Below, in pieces: positions 34,876-42,584 of a stretch of 52,393 nucleotides of DNA (within the stretch, counting starts at the first letter, position 1; each line of letters starts with the position of its first letter). The position numbers and the translations under genes are program-made. The DNA is from Achromobacter sp. (GTDB lineage: Bacteria; Pseudomonadota; Gammaproteobacteria; Burkholderiales; Burkholderiaceae_B): contig DMTA01000334.1 of the NCBI GenBank assembly GCA_003454835.1, positions 1-52,393 of the forward strand. Direction: 5' to 3'. The notes under the pieces are model-generated. The model was given only the letters and a program-made list of their open reading frames with translations, ran no database searches and had not been told where the DNA came from.

Positions 34876-34930
34876 GAGTGGTCCAGACGCAGGACAGGCG
34901 TGTCGGTTCCATTCCGCGCGCCGGGCACCA
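34876..34930 (+). pseudogene. Degenerate tRNA-Leu remnant
   Basis: The stretch shares with tRNA-Leu (28289) the blocks AGACGCAGG, AGGCGTG-CGGTTC-ATTCC and CCGGGCACCA in the same order. The anticodon arm (about 20 bases) and part of the D-arm are missing. It cannot fold as a tRNA. It may mark an old attachment site or a decayed gene copy. A perfect hairpin CACTCGCT / AGCGAGTG (34859-34866 and 34873-34880) adjoins and overlaps its left end. Confidence 0.65.
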
Positions 34931-34964
34931 GAAACCTGTCTGGACTGATATCAGGTAGTACCTC

Positions 34965-34998
34965 AAACCCGCAACAGCTCACGCTCTGCGGGTTTTTT
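34965..34998 (+). terminator. Rho-independent terminator
   Basis: Stem AAACCCGCA / TGCGGGTTT (34965-34973 and 34987-34995), 13-base loop, T-run to 34998. It ends transcription from the phosphoesterase gene or the tRNA remnant. The remainder of 34853-35155 holds nothing else recognised. Confidence 0.85.
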
Positions 34999-35155
34999 GC
35001 CGTCTGGGATAATCCCGGATCCTCTCCCGTCAGAGCCGTCGGGAGCGCGACCTGTCGCTTCGGTGGACCGGTCGAAACAATGATCATGTCCGTTGAATCT
35101 CTGCTCGTGACCATCGCGTGCGGGATTTACCAGCATTTGAATCACTAACAAGCCT

Positions 35156-35911
35156 ATGCCTTTGATGACCTGGATTTACCGCTTTTGGCCCGCGCGCTTC
35201 AGTTCGCTTCCCGCATTGGCCTTCTGCGTCTGCGTGCCGGCAAGTGCAGCACAGGCCACGCCACCGGACGCCGACCAGCCGCCGGCCCTCGTGTGGGGCG
35301 CCGTTCCCAGCGCGGATCTCTACCTGCTGGTGGCTAGTCCGCGTCTCAGCAAGCCCGAGCTGCAACAACTGGTGGCCGACAGGATCGGTCGTGGTATTGG
35401 CGATAACCAAACCATCACCCAGATCTGGAGCAATGTGCCGGAACCCATCCAGCTCTGGCTCTCGATCGATCCCGCCCGGCTTGAGGAAGCCAAGCTGACC
35501 ACGGATCAGGCATTGGAGGCGCTGGCCTCCAAACTGGGTATTTCCGCCCAGTCCACCCAGGGGATCCGCCCGCCCCACTCGTGGATCTATTCCGGCGCCA
35601 CGCGCGAGAAGCTCGAGGCCTGGAGTGATGCGCCCCCACGGCTGGCGGATGGGACCATCGTCAACCCATCGGAATGGACGACAGTGGCCTACCGGCAAGC
35701 GCCTGAATTCTGGGAAGACTGGAACAAGGTTGGATTGAGCCTTTCTGTGTCCGCGGAGGCACGCCGCGATTCGTTGGAGAGCGTCGTCAGCGAACGACTG
35801 AAAGCACTGGCATCCCATCTGCCCGAAGACGTGTCGGTATTGATGCTGCCGGCGGGCCCCGGATTGAACGAAGCCGATGGCATATTCGTCACGGTCGCGC
35901 GCGACGAGTAG
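35156..35911 (+). CDS. Hypothetical exported protein with RND-porter-like pattern
   Basis: A 251-residue protein with a signal peptide ending ASAAQA (about residue 34); the ATG at 35165 is an alternative start. The stretch from SKPELQQLVADRIGRGI through IWSNVPEPIQLWLSIDPARL to TTDQALEALASKLG resembles by pattern the periplasmic porter subdomains of RND pumps (an ELxxxAxxxL helix, then a strand with V.LDPxRL, then an LTxxxxxxAL helix). No membrane helices follow, so it is not a pump. It might be a free-standing module or only a chance likeness. No operon partner. Confidence 0.75.
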   Translation: MPLMTWIYRFWPARFSSLPALAFCVCVPASAAQATPPDADQPPALVWGAVPSADLYLLVASPRLSKPELQQLVADRIGRGIGDNQTITQIWSNVPEPIQLWLSIDPARLEEAKLTTDQALEALASKLGISAQSTQGIRPPHSWIYSGATREKLEAWSDAPPRLADGTIVNPSEWTTVAYRQAPEFWEDWNKVGLSLSVSAEARRDSLESVVSERLKALASHLPEDVSVLMLPAGPGLNEADGIFVTVARDE

Positions 35912-36059
35912 CCCCGCACCCGGTGCTCCTGCCTGCTCGCCCTAAGACCAGGAGATCAAATCAAGCTGCCGCAATTTTGCCGCTAGAATTTCGTCGCAGA
36001 CTGGTTGGACATCACGATTCGGCCAATCACCGTAAAGCAACATTGGCGCAGGAGGTTCA

Positions 36060-36689
36060 ATGGCAATCAAGGCCGTGGCATTCGATGTATTCGGAACCCT
36101 GGTCAGCATCGAACGGCCAACCCGTCCGTTCCGCAAGCTGGTCCGCCTGCTGCACGAAGCCGGCCGCCCGCGGCAGCGCGACGACGGCGTTCGGGCGATG
36201 AGCAATCCAATCGACCTGCGACAGGCAGCCCGTTTGTTTGGCGGGATGATCGCCGAAGCGGACTTGAGCGCGCTGGAAGCCGAGTTGCGCGAAGAGATCC
36301 AATCCATCACCTTGTTCTCGGACGCCGCGCCGACGTTGCTGGCATTGAAGGCGCGCGGCATCAAGGTGGCGCTGTGTTCCAACCTCGCTGCCCCGTATGG
36401 TCCACCCGTCCTGGAACTATTGCCCTTTCAGCCGGACTTTTGCGCATGGTCGTACGAGGCCGGGGCAGTCAAGCCGCAGTCCGGGATCTATCAGTATCTG
36501 TGCGACGGCATTGCGTGCCGGCCCGATGAAGTCCTGATGATCGGCGACACCATCGAGGCCGACATGATCGGGCCTCGGAAGTTCGGCATGCACGGTTATC
36601 ACCTGGACAGGCAGGCGGCTGGGTCAAATGCCGCTGCGTCGGTGGGATCGCTGAACGACGTGGTTACCCTCATCGCTGCACACCATTGA
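36060..36689 (+). CDS. HAD-superfamily hydrolase (haloacid dehalogenase type)
   Basis: A 209-residue protein. Motif I is AFDVFGTLVS with nucleophile Asp9 and Phe in place of the second Asp, as in type II haloacid dehalogenases and not phosphatases. Motif II is VALCSN, the motif III Lys is in AVKPQSG and motif IV is MIGDTIEAD. The cap is a helical insert (about 18-95). Substrate is open: a phosphatase of this subgroup is still possible. AGGAGG sits 6 bases before the ATG (36048-36053). Confidence 0.88.
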   Translation: MAIKAVAFDVFGTLVSIERPTRPFRKLVRLLHEAGRPRQRDDGVRAMSNPIDLRQAARLFGGMIAEADLSALEAELREEIQSITLFSDAAPTLLALKARGIKVALCSNLAAPYGPPVLELLPFQPDFCAWSYEAGAVKPQSGIYQYLCDGIACRPDEVLMIGDTIEADMIGPRKFGMHGYHLDRQAAGSNAAASVGSLNDVVTLIAAHH

Positions 36690-36880
36690 CGCCTGACCGG
36701 CGCCCCCCGTGTTTTCGGGTGCGAGCGTTGCGCACTTCTGCCCTTCCCGCCGTATGATCCATCCCGCCACGGAAATTGCAATTCCGGTCACTGCGCGGGG
36801 AGATTCCCTCCCGCCAGACGGCAATGCGACAACCAGCCCGGCAACCCCGCCTGGCGCTGAGCTCTTAGGAAATGGTACGA

Positions 36881-37489
36881 ATGAAAGTAGTTACCGCGCT
36901 GGTGATGGCTGGCGCTTTGAGCGGGTGCGCCCTCCCCGGCGCCCAGCGCGTGAATCAGCAACGGGTCGAGGCCAACAACGTCGACGCCTTTTGCGCCCAG
37001 GCATGGTCGGACGCACGGCTGGAACCCCTGAAGGCGAAACTGCCGGCGAAGGCTCAGGATGCGACACTGGCGCAGTTGGCTGATTCCAGCCTGGCGACGC
37101 CAGCACAGCAGCAGGCGATCAGCGATTTCGATTCTGTCATGGCGCAGTGCTTTGAGATGCGCGGCGCCTATCTGAAGACCTATATGCCTGGCGGCGTTGT
37201 GGCCACATTCGATATCCAGCAAACGGACAACAAGTCGCTCAGGGCGCAACTCTGGGCCAGGAAGATCACTTTCGGCGACTACAACACGAAAGCCGCGAAG
37301 CTGCTGGCCGAGTCGCAGAAGACCATGCAGACGGAGCTGGAGAAGGCGCAGCAGGTTGCCGCGCAACAACAGGCGCAGCGCGACCAGAACATGCTGCTGA
37401 TGGCGCCGTATATGAACCCGCCCCTTCCACGCCCCACCTTCACGGATTGCCATCGGCATGGCAATTCGCTGAACTGCGTCACGCGATAA
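36881..37489 (+). CDS. Hypothetical lipoprotein
   Basis: A 202-residue protein with signal MKVVTALVMAGALSGC and lipobox ALSGC. An ATG three codons upstream (36872) sits one base from the AGGA, so 36881 is the better start. The mature protein has conserved-looking Cys residues (FCAQAW, MAQCFEMRG) and a Gln-rich helix (140-170). It ends FTDCHRHGNSLNCVTR, a two-Cys tail often seen at the C-terminus of small outer-membrane lipoproteins. Function unknown. Confidence 0.82.
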   Translation: MKVVTALVMAGALSGCALPGAQRVNQQRVEANNVDAFCAQAWSDARLEPLKAKLPAKAQDATLAQLADSSLATPAQQQAISDFDSVMAQCFEMRGAYLKTYMPGGVVATFDIQQTDNKSLRAQLWARKITFGDYNTKAAKLLAESQKTMQTELEKAQQVAAQQQAQRDQNMLLMAPYMNPPLPRPTFTDCHRHGNSLNCVTR

Positions 37490-37497
37490 GGGCGCGC

Positions 37498-37614
37498 TTC
37501 GCAGACCTGGCGGACGAATCCTTCATCGCGGCAGGGATGGGCATCTCCATCCTGCCCGACACGTACATGAAGACGGGTATTCCCGGCGAGGACTACCGCG
37601 AACTGGGCGCTGGT
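37498..37614 (+). pseudogene. Fragment of a LysR-type regulator C-terminus
   Basis: Translates as FIAAGMGISILPDTYMKTG followed by IPGEDYRELG, which matches the end of LysR effector domains (AAG-G-a-lP ... PGvvYReL). No helix-turn-helix precedes it: the lipoprotein ends immediately before. It is a decayed remnant, perhaps of a regulator once paired with the EamA gene. The rest of 37615-37767 has no identifiable feature. Confidence 0.45.
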
Positions 37615-37767
37615 ACAGCGCTTTCGCGACACCGCCCAGGTCGCGCAGTGACGCAAGCGGCAGCGGCTTGCGGCAGCGCACGTAGAGCCGGCCTCTCGCC
37701 AGGCGTACGATAGCCGTAAGCCGTTCCCACTGAAGACTGCCACCCAAGGCTTGCCGCGTCCTCCGCC

Positions 37768-38613
37768 ATGACCTTCCGCCTCTTCTCGCTCACCTTCATG
37801 GCCATGCTGGCCTTTGCCGGCAACTCCCTGCTTTGCCGGGTTGCGCTCAAGCAGACGGCCATTGATCCCACCACCTTCTTCGCCATCCGCATCGTGTCGG
37901 GCGCGCTGATGCTGTGTCTCGTGCTGGCGCTTCGCCGGCCGTCCGGCCGGTTGGAAGGCACGTGGGCGGGCGCGTTGGCGCTGGTGGGATACGCGCTCGC
38001 GTTCTCTTATGCCTATACGCATGTGCCTGCGGGTACGGGCGCGCTGCTGCTTTTTGGGGCCATCCAGATCAGCATGATCCTGTATGGCTTGGTGGCCGGG
38101 GAACGGTTGGCGGCGATGCAATGGGCAGGCACGGCGCTGGCGGTCGCCGGACTTGTGGCGTTGATGTGGCCCAGCGCCGATGCGCCACCGGTGTTTTACG
38201 GATTGCTGATGATCCTGTCCGGGGTGGCATGGAGCATCTATTCGCTATTGGGCCGGGGCGCGAAGCATCCGGCCGCGGCGACGGCGGGAAATTTCATTCG
38301 GGCGGCGCCCGTCGCGGTGGCGCTGCTGCTCGCGCAGCTCGCCGCCTCCCACGTTCGATTCGATACCGCCGGCGCAGCCTATGCGTTGACCTCCGGTGCG
38401 GTGACCTCGGGGCTGGGCTACATCCTTTGGTACGCCGCGCTCAAGCAACTGACGGTGACGCGCGCTGCCACGGTGCAGCTCAGCGTGCCTGTGCTGGCGG
38501 CGCTGGGCGGCACGATGTTCCTGGATGAACCGCTGTCCGCGTTGCTGGTCGCGGCGTCGGCCCTGGTTCTGACCGGCGTGTCGCTGGTGATCTTCAACAA
38601 GCGCGCCGCGTGA
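37768..38613 (+). CDS. EamA/DMT-family transporter
   Basis: A 281-residue inner-membrane protein with ten hydrophobic helices in two EamA repeats (about 5-135 and 145-275). The first repeat shows FFAIRIVSGALML, AFSYAYTHVPAGTGALLLF and AGTALAVAGLVAL. The second shows SGAVTSGLGYILWYAALKQL and ALGGTMFLDEPLS. This family exports small metabolites or amino acids; the substrate cannot be told. Confidence 0.9.
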   Translation: MTFRLFSLTFMAMLAFAGNSLLCRVALKQTAIDPTTFFAIRIVSGALMLCLVLALRRPSGRLEGTWAGALALVGYALAFSYAYTHVPAGTGALLLFGAIQISMILYGLVAGERLAAMQWAGTALAVAGLVALMWPSADAPPVFYGLLMILSGVAWSIYSLLGRGAKHPAAATAGNFIRAAPVAVALLLAQLAASHVRFDTAGAAYALTSGAVTSGLGYILWYAALKQLTVTRAATVQLSVPVLAALGGTMFLDEPLSALLVAASALVLTGVSLVIFNKRAA

Positions 38614-38638
38614 ATCGCCCGGTTCATCGTGGTGCAGA

Positions 38639-38678
38639 GCAGACCGCCCGGTGATCGACAGCCGCCGGAGTGGTCTGC
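38639..38678 (-). other. Inverted repeat after autotransporter 1
   Basis: Arms GCAGACC / GGTCTGC (38639-38645 and 38672-38678) just past the autotransporter 1 stop. No T-run on the minus strand. A comparable hairpin with related GGACC-containing arms follows autotransporter 2. Confidence 0.5.
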
Positions 38679-38694
38679 CCTACAGGGCTCCTGG

Positions 38695-41600
38695 CTACCA
38701 GCGATAACCGACATTCAGCATGCCGCCGTAGCCCCGCTGACCGCCGTTACCGGCTTGGCCGAAAAGCTCTCCGCTTACCTGCAACGACTCCCGGACATTG
38801 CCTGACACGCCGATTCGCAATTCGGCGGCGTCGCGCATGGGCGCCGCCTGGAACGTCGAAGCGCCCACGTTGGCTTTCGCATTGCCCGAGTTGTGCAGCC
38901 AATTGGCCTCCACATAGGGCCGCGCCGGGGTAGCGGCCGCGTCGTGTCCAAGCGGGTACACCCGTACACCGACACGCGAGCTGAGCGAACTTGCCGGTGA
39001 ATTTTTCAGCCTCATGGTGGGCAGGACGGCATCCTGGGCGTCGTAACGGGTATAGGCGAGTTGCGCCTGCGGCACCACGACCATCGATCCCAGCGCCGAA
39101 TCCGCGGCGAAGGGTTCGAGCGCGTAGCCCGTTTCCACGGACGCGGTCCAGGTGTTCGAGCGGTAGCGGGCCGAGCCCAGTTCGCTGTTGATCTCGTTGG
39201 TGTACCGGCCAAACTGCATCCAGGTGTCTGCGTAGGCGCCCAGGCGGGTGGCGTCGTTGGCGTAGGCGGTGGCATAGATGCCCACCGAATAGCCGGTCAC
39301 CTTGCCGCGCGCATCGACGTTTATCGGCAGCCCCGTTCCCGGATGCGTGAGCGTGGACCTTGCGTGGGTTCGCGCATCGCCCGCCCCTGCCATGACGCCA
39401 GCCCTGAGAACGCCCTGCTGACCAATACGCTTGCTCACCAGATCGGCGCCCATTTGCAACATGGCTGTGTCCGTGTCGATATTCACGGCGCCTTCAGTCA
39501 GACGCAGATCAGTGTGCCGTGCGCCCTCGGTGCGGGCCCAGACCAGCCTGGATGGATTGGTGGAGAGTGCGTGGGTTGCCGACGATTGCGCCGTGGCCCG
39601 ATCCGCCAAGCGATGGGCGAACATCCGCGTAGCCACGACCTGATTGCCGATATGCACACCCGTTTCCGGGGAGATGTTCTGAATGTTGCCCGGCGCGGAC
39701 CCGGGGGTGCCGCCACTGCCTGGCGGCGTTTCGGTGCCGCTTCCTGGCGGTGTTTCGGTACCGCTTCCCGGCGGTGTTTCGGTACCGCTTCCTGGCGGCG
39801 TTTCGCTACAGCTTCCCGGCGGCGTTTCGATGCCGCTTCCTGGCGGTGTTTCGGTGCCACTGCCCGGCGGTGTTTCGGTGCCGCTTCCCGGCGGCGTTTC
39901 GGTGCCGCTTCCGGGCGGCGTTTCGCTGCCGCTGCCCGGCGGAAGCGTTTCTCCACCACCGGGTTCCGTGGTTCCTCCCTCCGCCGGCAAATACGCGGAG
40001 GTCAGATACCAATCGGACGCAACGCCGCCCGCGCCGCCCTGCAACAGGAAGTATTCGTAGCCATTCCAGCCCAGCGTGTTGGACGTGCTTCGGAAGCCGG
40101 TCGAGCCCGCGTCCAGATGGAAGGCATCGGCGGAGATGCTGGCGCCGTTGACGGCCTGCACCAGCGGAATGCCCTGGGTGGTCAGCGCGCCTGTGCCTGC
40201 GGCGTTCATGATGCGCAGGCCGGTGGAACCCGTGACGGCGCCACCGTCGATGATGAGTTTGTCGGTCAGCGACGTGTCGTCTCCCAGCTGCGTGTTCATG
40301 ACCAAGGTGCCGCCGCCGATGTAGTCGGAAACGGTCAGCGTCTTGAAGCCGGTTTGCGCATCGGGCGCGACGAATTGGACAAAGCCCGCATTCTTCAGTG
40401 TTTTCAGCGCCGAATCGCCACGCACGTTCCACGCGCTGCCGTCTAGTGCCGAGACGCTGTCCACCACGCCTTGTCCCGATAGAACCGCGCCGGTCCACGA
40501 GCTACCGTTGGCCAGGCGGACATTGACGCGACCGCTATCGGCCATCACGTCGCCGGTCATGACGGCGCCCAGGGCGTGCAGCGTGACAGTTTCTGTTTCT
40601 ACCGCGGCCGTCGCGCCGCCCGCAACGGCGGGCGCCGCCTGGGTGTGAAGCAGCACGCCACCGGCCTCGCTGCCGCCGCTTCGGGCCAACACCTGGGAGT
40701 TTTCCACCGTGATCTCGTGATTGGCGCCCCTGACCAGAAACCCCACGCCGTCGTGAGTCTGCAAGTCGCTCCCGTTGGAAATCAGGAGCGCATTGGCGTC
40801 CTGCTGCTCATAGCGCAAACTGTCAACAGCGTTGGCGCCTTGCCCCGCCATGATCACTTTCGTGTTGGATAGCGACACGGCATTCGCGCCAGAATCTGCG
40901 TTGCCGCGTATCTGCAAGCCTGTCGATCCGTCTGCTTGCGCGTGCACCTGGGAATTGGCTGCGTCTAGATGTGCCCCGTCCGTCACCTGAAGTCCCAGCC
41001 TCGCATTGCCAGACACGTTGACCGTGACGTCATTTAGCGAAACCTGGGCGCCAGGGCGGTTGGCAATCACGCCGATCGAACCCGACGCTTCCGCCAAAAT
41101 GGTTGTTCCGACCGCTTCTATCGTTGACGTGTAGGAACCCGTCGGAGTCGCTTTCAGGCCACCGAGATCTCCGCGCAACGTGCCCCCATGCAGATAAGCC
41201 GAACCGTTGCGGTTATCTATGGCATATCTTTGGGCATGAATGTCCACATCCTGCGCAACCAGCACACCGTGGCTCGATACGACGACGGCATAGCCGACAG
41301 GGACGGCTTCGCTACCGATGGTCACATTGATGAGAGACGCGGAGGACGCCAACCCACCCTCGGCGGGGCCATTCAAGAGCAACCCGACGCTCAGCGTTGC
41401 CAATACGGAATCAGTCATCTTGAAGCTGCCGCCGTTCCACACGGCGACGGAGCTGACAGTGCTACCTTGGATGGTCGTCGCGGCACTGTCCAACAGGTCA
41501 ATATGACCGGCCGTGGAGTCGGTCAACAAGAGCTCGGCATCGTGCACAGATATGCCCGCGCTAGACGACACGCCCTGGTCGCTCACCATTGAGAGCGTGA

Positions 41601-42186
41601 CGTTCGATAGATCGACGCTCGCGCCAGATAGCACAAATAGGCTGGCGCTCACATTCCCATCGCTATAAAAGCTGGTCACCTCCAGATCGCTTGCCACAAT
41701 GACACCGCCATCGACCGCCCTGATCGTACCGAGGCCCCCGCCCGAGCTTGACACGCTTCCGCCGGTGAGTTCAATGCGGCCAGAATCCGAGGCAAGCACG
41801 GTCGTGGCCGTTGACGAGAGATCGGTATTGGTGACATTGACGAGACTATCAACCATCGAGGCCCACACCGCTGTTCCGTCCTGCGTCTGCACCGTACTGT
41901 CCGTAAGCGTGATGGCCCCGCCGCCTTGTGCATGGACGCCCCGGCTGTCTCCCTCTGCGATCACCGAGATGTCATTTCCGGTCACGCTGTTGCCCAGGTG
42001 ATTGACGTTGATTGCGTCCCCCGTGGACACGGTGATGGTGGTGCCGGGCTCCAGCACCAGCGACGTGTTGCCTTGGGTATCGTCGATGACGATTGGGCCG
42101 ATTGGCGCCGCCGACGCCGAAAGAGGAATGGTGGGGACCGCCGCCGCAAGAATTGCCGCGACGATCGGGGATAGGGGAAAGTGCAT
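38695..42186 (-). CDS. Classical (type Va) autotransporter, pertactin-like, copy 1
   Basis: A 1163-residue protein. The signal peptide is MHFPLSPIVAAILAAA... ending at SASA (about 26). The passenger (30-745) is a beta-helix with many short V-T-D-S and G-A-x-V-x-L repeats and SDLQTHDGVGFLVRG near 490. A Pro-rich linker follows, nine 8-residue units of type PPGSGTET. The C-terminal about 290 residues are the barrel (ARTEGARHTD, VTGYSVGIYAT, AYADTWMQFGRY, GGMLNVGYRW with terminal Trp). The passenger has no RGD and no serine protease GDSGSP, so it is probably an adhesin or surface structure. One linker unit carries a rare Cys (GSCSET). Confidence 0.93.
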   Translation of the reverse strand: MHFPLSPIVAAILAAAVPTIPLSASAAPIGPIVIDDTQGNTSLVLEPGTTITVSTGDAINVNHLGNSVTGNDISVIAEGDSRGVHAQGGGAITLTDSTVQTQDGTAVWASMVDSLVNVTNTDLSSTATTVLASDSGRIELTGGSVSSSGGGLGTIRAVDGGVIVASDLEVTSFYSDGNVSASLFVLSGASVDLSNVTLSMVSDQGVSSSAGISVHDAELLLTDSTAGHIDLLDSAATTIQGSTVSSVAVWNGGSFKMTDSVLATLSVGLLLNGPAEGGLASSASLINVTIGSEAVPVGYAVVVSSHGVLVAQDVDIHAQRYAIDNRNGSAYLHGGTLRGDLGGLKATPTGSYTSTIEAVGTTILAEASGSIGVIANRPGAQVSLNDVTVNVSGNARLGLQVTDGAHLDAANSQVHAQADGSTGLQIRGNADSGANAVSLSNTKVIMAGQGANAVDSLRYEQQDANALLISNGSDLQTHDGVGFLVRGANHEITVENSQVLARSGGSEAGGVLLHTQAAPAVAGGATAAVETETVTLHALGAVMTGDVMADSGRVNVRLANGSSWTGAVLSGQGVVDSVSALDGSAWNVRGDSALKTLKNAGFVQFVAPDAQTGFKTLTVSDYIGGGTLVMNTQLGDDTSLTDKLIIDGGAVTGSTGLRIMNAAGTGALTTQGIPLVQAVNGASISADAFHLDAGSTGFRSTSNTLGWNGYEYFLLQGGAGGVASDWYLTSAYLPAEGGTTEPGGGETLPPGSGSETPPGSGTETPPGSGTETPPGSGTETPPGSGIETPPGSCSETPPGSGTETPPGSGTETPPGSGTETPPGSGGTPGSAPGNIQNISPETGVHIGNQVVATRMFAHRLADRATAQSSATHALSTNPSRLVWARTEGARHTDLRLTEGAVNIDTDTAMLQMGADLVSKRIGQQGVLRAGVMAGAGDARTHARSTLTHPGTGLPINVDARGKVTGYSVGIYATAYANDATRLGAYADTWMQFGRYTNEINSELGSARYRSNTWTASVETGYALEPFAADSALGSMVVVPQAQLAYTRYDAQDAVLPTMRLKNSPASSLSSRVGVRVYPLGHDAAATPARPYVEANWLHNSGNAKANVGASTFQAAPMRDAAELRIGVSGNVRESLQVSGELFGQAGNGGQRGYGGMLNVGYRW
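39722..39937. repeat. 24-bp tandem repeat in autotransporter 1 linker (9 units)
   Basis: Nine contiguous 24-base units of form GGCGGTGTTTCGGTGCCGCTTCCT on the plus strand, each encoding one 8-residue linker unit on the minus strand. The unit is a multiple of 3, so slippage changes linker length without frameshift. Confidence 0.93.
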
Positions 42187-42310
42187 CGCAAACTCCTGAA
42201 CCGGTGCGCGGCTTCGAATTTGCGAAGGGCCCGTCCCGGGCCAATTGCGAAAACCCAGATCCGCCGCGAAGAGAAAAAGTTCATTCTCTGGACGGCCAAG
42301 AAACCCGAAT

Positions 42311-42335
42311 ATCGAAGGCTTTCTAGATCGCGTTC
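42311..42335 (-). promoter_or_regulatory. Conserved leader box upstream of autotransporter 1
   Basis: 25 bases sharing 21 with 46206-46230, located 125 bases before the start codon (124 for copy 2). Core TTTCTA plus CGCGTTC. Probably a promoter or regulator site kept since duplication. Further matched blocks (GTGCGCGGCTTCG and GGCCAATTGC) lie nearer the ATG. These fill most of the 398-base gap 42187-42584. Confidence 0.55.
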
Positions 42336-42523
42336 TTTTGTTTGCTAAAAACGGTCTTGACCCAGCGAATCAGACTGACCTCCTATGCTTTGCGGGACGC
42401 AAGGGACTGTCCGCAGCGCGGCTGGCGGACCTTGGGACCCCGTGCATGTGAGTATTTCGCGCGAGCTTCCCATCGACAACGGCATCGCGGCCGGGAATCG
42501 CCGCGCCATCATTCATCATTCAG

Positions 42524-42571
42524 GAGGGCGGACCGCCGCAGCAATTAATACCGCCGCCTCGGTCCGCCCTC
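42524..42571 (-). other. Inverted repeat after autotransporter 2
   Basis: 11-bp arms GAGGGCGGACC / GGTCCGCCCTC (42524-42534 and 42561-42571) with a 26-base loop, 14 bases past the autotransporter 2 stop. There is no T-run, so it could be an RNA-stabilising hairpin or a weak terminator. Confidence 0.6.
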
Positions 42572-42584
42572 TCATGGCTCACCG

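Noticed and set aside
34876..34930. Functional second tRNA-Leu
   Set aside because: The anticodon arm and part of the D-arm are missing and the T-stem is mismatched.
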